Source: Alphaproteobacteria bacterium (GTDB lineage: Bacteria > Pseudomonadota > Alphaproteobacteria > Micavibrionales > UBA2020). From it: a stretch of DNA of 45,926 nucleotides. Below the pieces are notes generated by a model that worked only from the letters and a program-made list of their open reading frames with translations, was not told the origin of the DNA and did not search any database. Location of the stretch: contig SCTB01000033.1 in the NCBI GenBank assembly GCA_004297545.1, positions 1 through 45,926 of the forward strand. Reading direction: 5' to 3'. Positions 8,676-19,592 of the stretch are shown one piece after another. Within the stretch, counting starts at the first letter, position 1, and every line of letters begins with the position of its first letter. The translations under genes and the position numbers were made by a program.

Positions 8676-9545
8676 TTAAAAGACATCTCCGCCGATGCCG
8701 CCGCCCGGCCCCTTGGGGCCTTTCGGTTTCGATCCATCGTTCTTGCCAGCGGGCGTCAGGCTGCCTTGGACAAGATTGAGACCGCCCTTGTCATCCGCTT
8801 CGAGGCGGAAGGACGATCCGGAGACCTCGCAGACGCGGTTGAATACTTCGAAAAAGCGCGCGTCGAGTTTCTTGTCTACGCCCCACAGCGGCTGGACATC
8901 CGCATACAGCTGCTTTTCGTGCCCGGGCGGAAGCAAGAGCTTTTCTTCAGGGCGTTCTTTCGCGGCGCGCGTGATCTGCTCGGCGATGTTATTCGTACTG
9001 GACGAAAGCCAGGCAAGATATACGCGTTTTGCGTCCGCAGATGCCTCCACCATGTTTTCCGCGCGTTCGCCTGGATAGGCGTCAATATGCGCGATCTCGG
9101 CAGCGATGCCGGCGACCCGCGCGCCGAACTTCTCCGTCACCGTCTGAAAGTCCTTCGGCGAGCGTATGCATTCGCACAGCAATGTGGCGGCGATCATCTC
9201 CGCCGTCGGCGTTTCCGAATTTTTCGCCATTTCCAGTGCCGGGTTCACACGGCGCGCGACAAACATGCCTTCCAGCGCCTGCCCGACCAGGGCAGGGCCC
9301 TGCTTCAGCTGGTCGTCGTGCATTTTCTCCAGCAATTCCTTCTGCCGCTTGTAGTCGCCGTCCGGCATGCGGCTGGCTTCCTTCTCCTTGTCGAGATCGG
9401 CGACCAGGTTGGCGTGTATCTCATCCATCTGCCGGTTGAAGTCCTGCAGGGCAATCTTCTGGGCCTTCAGGGTAAATGCATGGCTGTAATCGAAGGCCGC
9501 CTCGATCAGTTTGTCCTTGGGCAGGCCTGATTCATTGAATTTCAT
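8676..9545 (-). CDS. Uncharacterised protein with possible degenerate HD domain and Gly-rich tail
   Basis: A soluble, highly helical 289-residue protein without signal peptide or membrane span. Residues about 115-160 (AATLLCECIRSPKDF, then KFGARVAGIAAEIAHID) resemble the RelA/SpoT-type HD phosphohydrolase core. The catalytic His-Asp pair is replaced by C124-E125, so hydrolase activity would not be expected if the similarity is real. The protein ends in a Lys/Pro/Gly-rich tail (GPKGPGGGIGGDVF). A diverged copy of this tail remains at 9737-9801, so the gene belonged to a small duplicated family. ATG start with AAGGAGATTGCC just upstream. I do not recognise a named family. Confidence 0.75.
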   Translation of the reverse strand: MKFNESGLPKDKLIEAAFDYSHAFTLKAQKIALQDFNRQMDEIHANLVADLDKEKEASRMPDGDYKRQKELLEKMHDDQLKQGPALVGQALEGMFVARRVNPALEMAKNSETPTAEMIAATLLCECIRSPKDFQTVTEKFGARVAGIAAEIAHIDAYPGERAENMVEASADAKRVYLAWLSSSTNNIAEQITRAAKERPEEKLLLPPGHEKQLYADVQPLWGVDKKLDARFFEVFNRVCEVSGSSFRLEADDKGGLNLVQGSLTPAGKNDGSKPKGPKGPGGGIGGDVF

Positions 9546-9736
9546 GGCAATCTCCTTGGCGAATGCGGAACGCTAACATGCGATGTTTCAAAGCGCAATA
9601 AGGCCGAACGTACTTATTACACCCGGACTCCAGCCAGCTTGGAAGGCTGGAACTCTACGGTTACCCGTGTGCCCTTTCTTGTACGTATAATGGGTCGGCT
9701 TAGTCAGGTCCCTTTCAAATCAAAGGCTTGACTGCG

Positions 9737-9801
9737 CCCTCCTTAAAGCACATCCCCGCCAATACCGCCATACGGGCCTCTGGAGCCCAGCGTCTGCACT
9801 A
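9737..9801 (-). pseudogene. 3'-end remnant of a paralogue of the 289-residue protein gene
   Basis: Read on the minus strand, this stretch encodes LVQTLGSRGPYGGIGGDVL followed by TAA. The intact neighbour's C-terminus contains LVQ, then a Gly/Lys linker, then GPGGGIGGDVF and a stop. No start codon or preceding body remains: it begins right after the stop of the kinase/glycosyltransferase gene (9822). It looks like the tail of a deleted tandem copy. Confidence 0.65.
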
Positions 9802-9821
9802 GGGAAACCGGCGGGCGGAGA

Positions 9822-11582
9822 TTACTGGTTCAATGCCTGAAACGGCAGCTTGAGCTGCACGGCCGGCTTTTTGAGGTCGTCGTTGGCCGGCGCGAGCTGG
9901 ACTTTGGGCGCGGCGCCTTCGGCGGCGCGGCGGCATCTGGCGTTGAAGGCGCGCGTCAGTTCACCCTTGTCGACGAGCGCGGGCTTGTCCGCCTTGCCGG
10001 AACCGCCGCGCCATGTATGGCCCGGCTGCTCCGCCGAGGTGTTGTCGCCGTCGATCGGCAAGCATATGTCTGTCATCTTCAGGTTTTCCCGGCCGATGAG
10101 TTCCTTGTCGACCTTGCAGACGAGGTCGTTCCAGGCGTTGCTGCCCTTATGCGCGGATTTCAGGCCGGTCTTGTAATACTCCTCGAAGAACTTCCGGCGC
10201 GCGGGCACAAAGCCCCAGAGCTGGTTTTCGATGCTGAGACAGCTCGACCCGGAGCTGCCGATCATCAATCCGTTCTTGAACAGCATGCGCTGAACCTTTT
10301 CGGAGTCGATGTCGAGATGCGCGTGGTCGAGGTCGGCGAAGAAAGTCTGGTCGTACTTCCCCTGCAGCGAGATCAGGATTTTCGCGGCGTCCACCTGGCG
10401 CCAGATCAGCGATCTTTGCCCGCTGTCGCGCCACTTCGGATTGGTTTCACCCTCGTTGTACAGGGATTCGTGGTCGTAAGCGGGGATCGAGCGCAGGTCT
10501 TTGAGGTGCGCATTGGGCAGTTCGTCTTCGAGCGAGCCCTGCAGGAATTCCCACTGGCGCGGCGTGAGGCGCTTTGAATCCATCCAGAGTAAGAACTGCG
10601 CATCGGGACGAGCCGCCGCGGCGCCGCGGACGTTCGCGATATAGCGCTGTGGCAAGGGCTGGCGCACGGAACCGTCTTCAGGATCCGGCGGCGCGGGAAG
10701 GTCGAGGTTAATCCACAGGAAATTCACGGCCTGCGATCCGGGTGGCGGAAGCGGAACGGTATCCAGCGGATCGATTTCTTCTTCCACACCTTTCTTCTTG
10801 AACGCCTTCCAGATGAGGCCTCCCAACCATGATTCTTTGAACTGTTGCTTGAATTCCGCCCATATCGAATTATCATCTTCATCGTCCGTACCGGAATCCT
10901 CCGCATCCGCGACGTCCGGCCCGCTATTATCGGGAGCGGGCGCTGCACCCGGCAGGTCGGCCTTGCGGCGGTTGAATTCTTCCTGGAGCATGTCGTAGAA
11001 CGCCGCGCCCTCGAAATCATACATCGGCTTCCATTCATCCGCCGACTTATATTTGACGAGGCCGAAGTCGATGACGCCCTTCAGCCGCTTCGTTTCGGGG
11101 TCGATCAGGATATGGTTGTAATAAAGGTCGTCATGCACGGCGAACTTGCCGTCCTTCATGGGAAGGGCATGCGCCAGGGCGACGACGAAATCGATGACGT
11201 CCTTCGCCAGCACACGCTGCTGGTGTTTCGTCAGGGCCGATTCGAAGTCGCTGCCCATCTGCACGCCTTGTACTTTGTTCATGCCGAAGAACAGGTAATC
11301 CCTGCTGACAGTCGTAATGTGCGGGATCTCGGCGGGAAGCGCCTTTCCTTCCAGCTGCCGGAGAACGTCGCATTCGGTCTCATAATCCTCGAGGCATTCG
11401 CCGCGCGGCTGCTGCGGGCCCTTGAAGACCTCGTCGCCGATGATGGCGACACTGCCTTTCTGGCCTTGGCCGGGGAACGTCGCCGGCTTGCCATCGAGGT
11501 CAGGCCTTTCGCGCAGGATCGCCTTGAGAAGATCCATCTTCTTTTCTGTCGAACCCGGCTTTGGAAAAACGTCTTTGGGCAT
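9822..11582 (-). CDS. Kinase-like / glycosyltransferase-like fusion protein
   Basis: A 586-residue protein. Residues 40-200 look like an aminoglycoside-phosphotransferase/Bud32-type kinase fold: GSVAIIGDEVFKG with a possible ATP-binding K54, catalytic-loop-like VHDDLYYNHILID (H150, D151/D152, N156), and GVIDFG (D172). An acidic linker (about 215-245) follows. Residues 285-550 form a glycosyltransferase-like domain (NFLWINLDLP, FLLWMDSKRLT, and a DLD triad at 417-419 followed by HAHLDI), with a late ENQLWGF motif as in DXD enzymes of the large clostridial toxin type. ATG 11582 was chosen over an upstream GTG/ATG because GAGG lies about 10 nt before it and only 2 nt separate it from the upstream stop. 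It is coupled to the neighbouring paralogue. Substrates unknown. Confidence 0.7.
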   Translation of the reverse strand: MPKDVFPKPGSTEKKMDLLKAILRERPDLDGKPATFPGQGQKGSVAIIGDEVFKGPQQPRGECLEDYETECDVLRQLEGKALPAEIPHITTVSRDYLFFGMNKVQGVQMGSDFESALTKHQQRVLAKDVIDFVVALAHALPMKDGKFAVHDDLYYNHILIDPETKRLKGVIDFGLVKYKSADEWKPMYDFEGAAFYDMLQEEFNRRKADLPGAAPAPDNSGPDVADAEDSGTDDEDDNSIWAEFKQQFKESWLGGLIWKAFKKKGVEEEIDPLDTVPLPPPGSQAVNFLWINLDLPAPPDPEDGSVRQPLPQRYIANVRGAAAARPDAQFLLWMDSKRLTPRQWEFLQGSLEDELPNAHLKDLRSIPAYDHESLYNEGETNPKWRDSGQRSLIWRQVDAAKILISLQGKYDQTFFADLDHAHLDIDSEKVQRMLFKNGLMIGSSGSSCLSIENQLWGFVPARRKFFEEYYKTGLKSAHKGSNAWNDLVCKVDKELIGRENLKMTDICLPIDGDNTSAEQPGHTWRGGSGKADKPALVDKGELTRAFNARCRRAAEGAAPKVQLAPANDDLKKPAVQLKLPFQALNQ

Positions 11583-11584
11583 TG

Positions 11585-12511
11585 TCAGGCTGCCTCGAAT
11601 TTCTTGGCCACAACTGGCGCTTTCTTGCACGCTGATTTCGATACCGGCCTGTCGCGGCGGCGGCTGCGTGCATTGAACATGCGGGTCAGATCGACGTTTG
11701 AAATCGTCGAGGGCGTCGACCTGTTATAGCCGTCTCTCGATTCATGCCCGGGCTGTTCGGCCTTGGTGCCATCGGCGGCGATCGGGAGGCAGATTTCTGC
11801 AAGGGGGATGGACTCGTTGCGCACCAGTTCCAGCTCCACCTTGCTCACCAGCTTGCTCCAGGCATTGTTGCCGTTGTGCGCCTCGACAAGTGCTTCACCG
11901 TAGTAGGCGTTGAAGAAGTCGCGACGACGGCGCTGGAATCCCCAGAGCTGGTTTTCGATGCTCAGGTCGCCGCTATCGCTGTAGCTGCCGATCATCAGCC
12001 CGTGCTTTTTCAGCATAGCCTGGACCTTCGGCGAGGTGACGCCAAAATGTGCATGGTCGAGATCGGAGAAGAATGCCTGGTCGTAGTCGCCTTGCAGGGA
12101 AATCAGCACTTTGGCCGCATCCACCTGGCGCCAGATCAGCGAAGACTGGCCGCAGCTGCGCCACTCGGCATTCGTTTCCGGCTCGTTATAGAGCTCATCC
12201 TGATCATAGGCGGGAATAGTGCGCAGGTCTTTCACCTTCGCGTTCGAGCGATTGGTTTCGATCGATTTTCTCAGGAATTCCATCTGGCGCCCGGTCAGGC
12301 GTTTGGAGTCGACCCAGAGGACCACATCGGTCGTCGGGTGCGCACGGGCGGACTTGCGCACGGTTTCGATGTACTTGGGGGGCAGCGGCTGACGGATCGT
12401 CCCGTCCTCCGGATCAGCGAGCGCCGGAAGATCGAGATTGAGCCACAGGAAATTGAGAACACGCTTCGTCGCCACGTTAAGACACCCCATTAACTTTTGG
12501 TTAACGAACAT
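11585..12511 (-). CDS. Stand-alone glycosyltransferase-like protein (DXD type)
   Basis: A 308-residue protein that aligns along its length with the C-terminal half of the downstream fusion protein. Shared stretches include NFLWLNLDLP, DSKRLTGRQ, SLIWRQVDAAK, the DLD triad (residues 150-152) with HAHF, and SIENQLWGF. No signal peptide. A very basic C-terminus (RSRRRDRPVSK) may bind nucleic acid or acidic surfaces. ATG at 12511 or, 7 codons on, ATG at 12490 could be the start. The two genes are separated by 2 nt, so they probably act together: one transferase alone, one tethered to a kinase-like module. A nucleotide-sugar donor is inferred only from the DXD-like motif. Confidence 0.7.
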   Translation of the reverse strand: MFVNQKLMGCLNVATKRVLNFLWLNLDLPALADPEDGTIRQPLPPKYIETVRKSARAHPTTDVVLWVDSKRLTGRQMEFLRKSIETNRSNAKVKDLRTIPAYDQDELYNEPETNAEWRSCGQSSLIWRQVDAAKVLISLQGDYDQAFFSDLDHAHFGVTSPKVQAMLKKHGLMIGSYSDSGDLSIENQLWGFQRRRRDFFNAYYGEALVEAHNGNNAWSKLVSKVELELVRNESIPLAEICLPIAADGTKAEQPGHESRDGYNRSTPSTISNVDLTRMFNARSRRRDRPVSKSACKKAPVVAKKFEAA

Positions 12512-12655
12512 TTTATATATGGAAAATCATTATGTCAAACAATTTCCTTCTTCCTGATCGCGCATCTATAAATTTCCATTTTATTACAATAATTTAATTG
12601 AAAATTATACGCCGGAACGGTGTAAGATAATCTGCCCTCTATATGGAGCATTCAG

Positions 12656-13462
12656 GTGAATGACGTCGATACGGAAAAGATTGCGAACCTTATCTGTCAG
12701 GTCGCGGCGACGGAAATCATGCCGCGATTCAACAATCTGCGGCAGGCCGACATCCGCGAAAAGAAGCCCGGCGATCTCGTCACCGCGGCCGACGAAGCCG
12801 CGGAGGAAGCGCTCACGCGGCTGCTTCAGGAATACCTGCCCGGCTCCCTCGTTGTCGGCGAGGAAGCGGTATCAAAAGACCCGGCCATGCTGGGAAGGCT
12901 TAAAAAGAGAGAGCCGGTCTGGATCATCGACCCGGTCGACGGCACGTCGAATTTCGCGAAGGGCAATCCGCAGTTTGGCGTTTATGTCGCGCTCGTGCAG
13001 GGTGGCGTCACGCGCTACGCCTGGGCTTACGATCCGCCCGGCGACCGCATGGCACTTGCCGCCCAGGGCGCAGGCGCCAGACTGAATGGCCGGCGTATCA
13101 CTGTGACCATCCCCCCGGGAGACATGAAACAGTTGGTCGGGCAGTGCGACGGCGCTCCCGCCGCGCATTTCGATTCCGTCCGCCCGCTGTTCCGGGAGCT
13201 CGTCAAGTCCGGCTGCTGCCTGCACGACTATATGAACTTTCTTACCGGGCGCGCGGATTTCGTCGCGCATGTCGACTGGACCACGCCCTGGGACCATGCT
13301 GCGCCGGATCTGATCGCGCGGGAAGCCGGCGCCTGGGTTGCGCTCGACAACGGCCGCCCTTACGACCCGTCGCAATGTCGCCGCGCCTTTATGATGGCGG
13401 CACCCGGCAAAATGTGGTGGGACAGATTGCAGCCGATCTTTTATCCGCTGCATGTGGCGTGA
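12656..13462 (+). CDS. Inositol monophosphatase family phosphatase
   Basis: A 268-residue soluble Mg2+-dependent phosphatase of the IMPase/FBPase superfamily. It has the metal-binding motifs GEE (68-70), DPVDGT (92-97) preceded by WII, and C-terminal WDHAAPDLIAREAG (from 212). The length is typical. Start is GTG with GGAG about 9 nt upstream; no nearby ATG is in frame. The substrate (inositol phosphate, histidinol phosphate or PAP) cannot be decided from these motifs alone. It is transcribed away from the glycosyltransferase pair across a 144-bp AT-rich divergent intergenic region and converges on the beta-glucosidase gene. Confidence 0.9.
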   Translation: MNDVDTEKIANLICQVAATEIMPRFNNLRQADIREKKPGDLVTAADEAAEEALTRLLQEYLPGSLVVGEEAVSKDPAMLGRLKKREPVWIIDPVDGTSNFAKGNPQFGVYVALVQGGVTRYAWAYDPPGDRMALAAQGAGARLNGRRITVTIPPGDMKQLVGQCDGAPAAHFDSVRPLFRELVKSGCCLHDYMNFLTGRADFVAHVDWTTPWDHAAPDLIAREAGAWVALDNGRPYDPSQCRRAFMMAAPGKMWWDRLQPIFYPLHVA

Positions 13463-13476
13463 TGCAGCAAAGCTCC

Positions 13477-14856
13477 TTAAGCCGCGGCCTTCGCCTTGTG
13501 CGCGCGGAGGAGGTCGCGGAACCAGAAATAGCTGTCCTTGGGCGTGCGCTTGAGACCTCCGTCATAATCGACGTGGACAAGGCCGAAGCGCGGGCCGTAA
13601 CCTTCGGCCCATTCGAAATTATCCAGGAACGACCAGGCGAAATAGCCTTCCAGCGGCACGCCCTCTTCCCGCGCGCGCAGGGCGGCGTCGAGGTAGGCTG
13701 CGTAATAGTCGATGCGGCGGCGGTCACGGATGCGGCCGTCCGGCCCCGGTTCATCGTTAAAGGCGCAACCGCCTTCGGTGATGATGATGCGCTGCGGGGC
13801 GTAGCGGGTTTTGAGGTCGACGAGCGCGTCGTAGAGACCGTCGGGCACGATCGGCCAGCCGAGATCGGTCGTGCCGATCGGTTCGATCTTGCCTGCGTTA
13901 TGCGCGAAGGTGAGTCGCGCGGGCAACTCCTCCGCGGCGGGTTTCGCATAGTCGGGACAATAATGGTTGAGGCCAAGAAAATCACCCGGCGTGCGGCACA
14001 GGTCGAGATCGCCTTCGCGCACGAAGGGGGCAATCTGGCCGGCAATCTCGCGCGGGTATTCGCCCCGGAACAAAGGTCCGAAAAACCCGTCTGACCAGAC
14101 GGCGCGCATCAGCTGCGCCGCGCGCGTGCTTTCCGCACTGTCGTTGAGCGGGTAAATCGGGAAGTGCGTATAGGTCGAAGCCGCCTGCGCGCGCGGAAAC
14201 GCCGCCTTGATCTGCCGCATGCTTTGGCCGTGGACGAGATTCAGGTGGTGCATGGCCGCATACATCGCAGCCGCGCTCTTTATCCCCGGCGCATGCACGC
14301 CCTCGTAATGGCCGACGTAGGCGACGACGGAAGGCTCGTTCAGCACGATGAAATTGGGAATATCCGCTCCGAGATGCCGGATGACGGCATCCACATATTC
14401 CCCGAACCAGCGAAGGATATCGCGGTTCGTCCATCCGCCCTTCTCCTGCAGGACCGACGGCAGATCCCAGTGATAGAGCGTGACATAGGGAACGATGTCC
14501 GCTTCCCGCAGCGCAGCAAGCAGGCGCTTGTAGAAGTCGAATCCCTTCGGATTGACGGCGCCGATGCCGTCCGGCAACAGCCTTGACCAGCTTAAGGAGA
14601 AACGGTAGGCGCCCATGCCGAGACCGGTAAGCAGGGTGACATCCTCCGCCCAGCGGTGGTAATGGTCACAAGCGGTTTCGGGCGTATTTCCATGTTTGGT
14701 CGCGCCGGGCCTGCGCGCAAAATCGTCCCAGATGCTGGCTTTCCTCCCCTCGGCCAGCGCGGCCCCCTCCACCTGGCAGGCAGAGGTGGCCGTTCCCCAG
14801 ACGAAATCACGGGGAAGCCGGGAGACGATTTTCGCAATATGGTCGGCATCAGCCAT
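13477..14856 (-). CDS. Glycoside hydrolase family 1 beta-glucosidase
   Basis: A 459-residue GH1 enzyme that hydrolyses beta-glucosides (or related beta-glycosides) in the cytoplasm. It shows FVWGTATSACQVEG near the N-terminus, YHWDLP, the acid/base motif NEP (E174), the nucleophile motif ITEGG (E361), and C-terminal FAWSFLDNFEWAEGY for sugar binding. The frame stays open upstream to 14943, but that extension runs through a terminator and the tRNA-like segment, so ATG 14856 is preferred. It is a monocistronic-looking gene directly downstream of the 14873-14902 terminator, so its promoter must be very close or expression depends on read-through. Confidence 0.92.
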   Translation of the reverse strand: MADADHIAKIVSRLPRDFVWGTATSACQVEGAALAEGRKASIWDDFARRPGATKHGNTPETACDHYHRWAEDVTLLTGLGMGAYRFSLSWSRLLPDGIGAVNPKGFDFYKRLLAALREADIVPYVTLYHWDLPSVLQEKGGWTNRDILRWFGEYVDAVIRHLGADIPNFIVLNEPSVVAYVGHYEGVHAPGIKSAAAMYAAMHHLNLVHGQSMRQIKAAFPRAQAASTYTHFPIYPLNDSAESTRAAQLMRAVWSDGFFGPLFRGEYPREIAGQIAPFVREGDLDLCRTPGDFLGLNHYCPDYAKPAAEELPARLTFAHNAGKIEPIGTTDLGWPIVPDGLYDALVDLKTRYAPQRIIITEGGCAFNDEPGPDGRIRDRRRIDYYAAYLDAALRAREEGVPLEGYFAWSFLDNFEWAEGYGPRFGLVHVDYDGGLKRTPKDSYFWFRDLLRAHKAKAAA

Positions 14857-14872
14857 CCGAGGAACCCGCAAG

Positions 14873-14902
14873 CAAAAAGCGCCGGCGTTATCGCCGGCGC
14901 TT
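14873..14902 (-). terminator. Rho-independent terminator after the tRNA-like segment
   Basis: Ten-bp GC-rich stem (AGCGCCGGCG / CGCCGGCGCT) with a 4-nt loop, followed on the minus strand by TTTTTGC. It begins 4 nt beyond the CCA of the tRNA-fMet-like copy. Confidence 0.85.
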
Positions 14903-14905
14903 GAT

Positions 14906-14956
14906 TGGTTGCGGGGGACAGGATTTGAACCTGCGGCCTTCAAGTTATGAGCCTGA
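14906..14956 (-). pseudogene. tRNA-fMet 3'-half copy (CAU anticodon arm, T arm, CCA)
   Basis: About 50 nt match the intact tRNA-fMet at 16394-16470 with only a few differences: one extra base near the acceptor, and one G-to-A difference in the anticodon stem that leaves a G-U pair. It keeps the CTCATAA anticodon loop, a complete T arm and an encoded CCA. The canonical D arm and 5' acceptor strand are absent. An upstream GCGGTGG could pair, with one mismatch, to CCCCCGC, which would give a D-armless RNA. Most simply this is a truncated tRNA, but it retains a promoter and terminator. Confidence 0.7.
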
Positions 14957-15005
14957 AATGGCCACCGCCAAGCGTCTGATTTACCGACACAATGATCTCA
15001 AAACC

Positions 15006-15035
15006 TTTATACGTGCAAGAAACAGTGTAAGTCAA
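15006..15035 (-). promoter_or_regulatory. Sigma70-type promoter for the tRNA-like RNA
   Basis: Minus strand: TTGACT (15035-15030), 18-nt spacer, TATAAA (15011-15006). It is placed to start an RNA near 15000 that would cross the tRNA-like segment and stop at the 14873-14902 terminator, giving about 125 nt. Confidence 0.6.
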
Positions 15036-15047
15036 GTTCGCAAGGCT

Positions 15048-15974
15048 TTACCAGCCCTCCTGGACGATTTTGTTCCAGACGCGGTCTATTTCCCGCTGCA
15101 GGTCGGGTGAAGCCTTGGCGCGCTGCTCGTCCAGATAGGACTTAGCGGCCGACCCCATGACGAGGATATCCTTTTCAACGATTTTCCGCACGATCGGGTC
15201 TTTGTCCAGCAGCTTGGTCGCTTGGCAAACCGGGCGGACGCCAGCCTTCATGTTGTCGACAATCGTGGTGTCCCGTATTTTACCGTCCTCGCCGAATGTT
15301 GCGGTCGCCTTGTATTCTCCGCGGCCACCACGCGTCGCGGTAACCTTCGACGTGACCGTCAGATCGGCTGTTGCGGAGCGGGAGGTTACATTAACGGGCG
15401 CCAGCGCCGAGAACTCGTAAAACCCGTCCTGCTTGAATTCGAGAGCCAGATTCATCCAGGCCTTGAAGACATCGCGGGCCTGGTCATTGCGCTGCGCGGT
15501 GGGGGCGTTGTGCCTGACGAAGTCCTTCAGCGAATCCATGTCGGGCATATGGGTGACTTCTCCCTGCGGCGAAAGGGCAAAAACATTGGCGGGCTTCAGG
15601 GGGGCAGGCGTGGCTACGGCGACGGGGAACATCCGGAAATGAAGTGCGTAAAAACGGTAGCCGGGAAATGCCGCCTGCAGCATATCGCTGGAAACAACCG
15701 ACATCTGTCCTTTATCGGCGTCCTTGATCTTTGCGAGAAAATCGTCCAGAGGTTTACGCGCCGGGTCGGGCGGCAGCGGCACCACGGGCGGGGGAGGCAC
15801 GGGGGCCTGCTGGACCGCGTCATCAGGTTTCGCTGCAGGATCGGGATCCGTATGCAGCATCCCTGGCGGCAGCGGCGCCATGATTTCGTAGCTGTCCTCC
15901 TGCGCGAAAGCAATGGAACTTGCTGACAAGACCACGCAAAAGGCCAGACATATCGCGATAATTGTGTTTTTCAT
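15048..15974 (-). CDS. Secreted/periplasmic protein of unknown function
   Basis: A 308-residue protein with a clear Sec signal peptide (KNTIIAICLAFCVVLSASS, cleavage after SIAFA). A Pro-rich spacer follows (about 48-75, PVPPPPVVPLPPDP), then a mixed alpha/beta domain: residues about 80-145 with MLQAAFPGYRFYALHFRMFPV, then about 165-250 containing VNVTSRSATADLTVTSKV. The latter half may be a small antiparallel-sheet domain with two Cys. No catalytic motif is recognised. The gene stands alone, its stop lying 13 nt upstream of the tRNA-like promoter's -35 box. Confidence 0.8.
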   Translation of the reverse strand: MKNTIIAICLAFCVVLSASSIAFAQEDSYEIMAPLPPGMLHTDPDPAAKPDDAVQQAPVPPPPVVPLPPDPARKPLDDFLAKIKDADKGQMSVVSSDMLQAAFPGYRFYALHFRMFPVAVATPAPLKPANVFALSPQGEVTHMPDMDSLKDFVRHNAPTAQRNDQARDVFKAWMNLALEFKQDGFYEFSALAPVNVTSRSATADLTVTSKVTATRGGRGEYKATATFGEDGKIRDTTIVDNMKAGVRPVCQATKLLDKDPIVRKIVEKDILVMGSAAKSYLDEQRAKASPDLQREIDRVWNKIVQEGW

Positions 15975-16349
15975 GAATTTTCTCTCCGCTCAGGCTCGTT
16001 CAAAAACGATGATACCAAAAAAAACCAGTTTTCCAAGTACTTATGGGCAGGATGCGGTACGCCTGCTGCGCGGAGATTCAAAGCAGCCACGTCTGGTAAA
16101 ATCCATCCATTTCGGCGCGGGCACTGCCCGGAACAAAATTCCACAAAGCGCTCAGAAGGATGGGGGATAATAATAAAATACCCATCCAAAAATCATAACC
16201 TTTTACATCCTAAGAGCAAAATCTCAAGTTACGCTGCCCAAGCGGAAAATGTGTAAATACCGTGTAAGTCATCCGGACGGTGATTGATGATTCTTAGTCT
16301 TTGATAATATTGATTTTTATAAGCGCCCGGATCATCGACCTTCAGGCAC
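15975..16349. other. Intergenic stretch without recognised gene
   Basis: 375 bp between the secreted-protein gene and the tRNA-fMet terminator. A 72-codon minus-strand frame (15971-16189) crosses into it but has no ribosome binding site or recognisable composition. I see nothing else in it. Confidence 0.5.
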
Positions 16350-16384
16350 TAAAAAAATGGCCTAGTGAATTTTCACCAGGCCAT
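16350..16384 (-). terminator. Rho-independent terminator after tRNA-fMet
   Basis: Stem ATGGCCT / AGGCCAT, extended by further pairing (GTGAA/TTCAC), followed by seven T on the minus strand, 10 nt past the tRNA 3' end. Confidence 0.85.
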
Positions 16385-16391
16385 TGATTTT

Positions 16392-16470
<79 letters not shown>

Positions 16471-16490
16471 TCATCTTAAAATCTTGCCCT

Positions 16491-16519
16491 TATTTACGCG
16501 CGCGGCGCGGAAAAGGCAA
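16491..16519 (-). promoter_or_regulatory. Promoter for tRNA-fMet
   Basis: TTGCCT (16519-16514), 17-bp GC-rich spacer, TAAATA (16496-16491), 20 nt before the tRNA 5' end. The GC-rich discriminator/spacer resembles stable-RNA promoters. It sits just after the 5S terminator, so it would allow independent expression. Confidence 0.5.
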
Positions 16520-16533
16520 GCGTTTCGCCAAAT

Positions 16534-16561
16534 AAAAAAGCCGGGTCGCCCCGGCTTTTTA
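16534..16561 (-). terminator. Terminator after 5S rRNA
   Basis: Eleven-bp stem AAAAAGCCGGG / CCCGGCTTTTT with a 4-nt loop and a T-run on the minus strand. A-tracts on both sides could make it work in either direction. Confidence 0.85.
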
Positions 16562-16616
16562 AATTGGACATAGTGAATAGGTTAACCTTGAACTTCTGAT
16601 TTGCGAGCTTGGAAGA

Positions 16617-16730
16617 CCTGGCAGCGTCCTACTCTCCCGGGTCTTAAGACACAGTACCATTGGCGATGAGGCTTTTCACGGCCGAGTTCGGAATGGGATC
16701 GGGTGTTTCATCCTCTCTCTGACCACCAGG
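16617..16730 (-). rRNA. rrf: 5S ribosomal RNA
   Basis: About 114 nt running from CCTGGTGGTC to CTGCCAGG. It contains the conserved CCGATCCCATTCCGAACTCGG and GGGAGAGTAGG segments. It follows the 23S gene after roughly 105 nt. Confidence 0.95.
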
Positions 16731-16837
16731 TCATCCAAACTCACAAATCAGTTATTGACTCCGTAAATTTTTAGCAACTTGCTTCTTTCGAAGATCCAAG
16801 AGCGCTTTCTGCGGCTTTATCACTGCACGTGATATAG

Positions 16838-19592
<2,755 letters not shown>

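Noticed and set aside
14857..14943. Upstream extension of the beta-glucosidase
   Set aside because: It would run through a Rho-independent terminator and the tRNA-like segment; GH1 similarity begins after ATG 14856.
14906..15000. Possibility that the tRNA-like segment is part of tmRNA
   Set aside because: A terminator follows the CCA directly and no tag-coding or pseudoknot region is seen; the similarity is specifically to tRNA-fMet.
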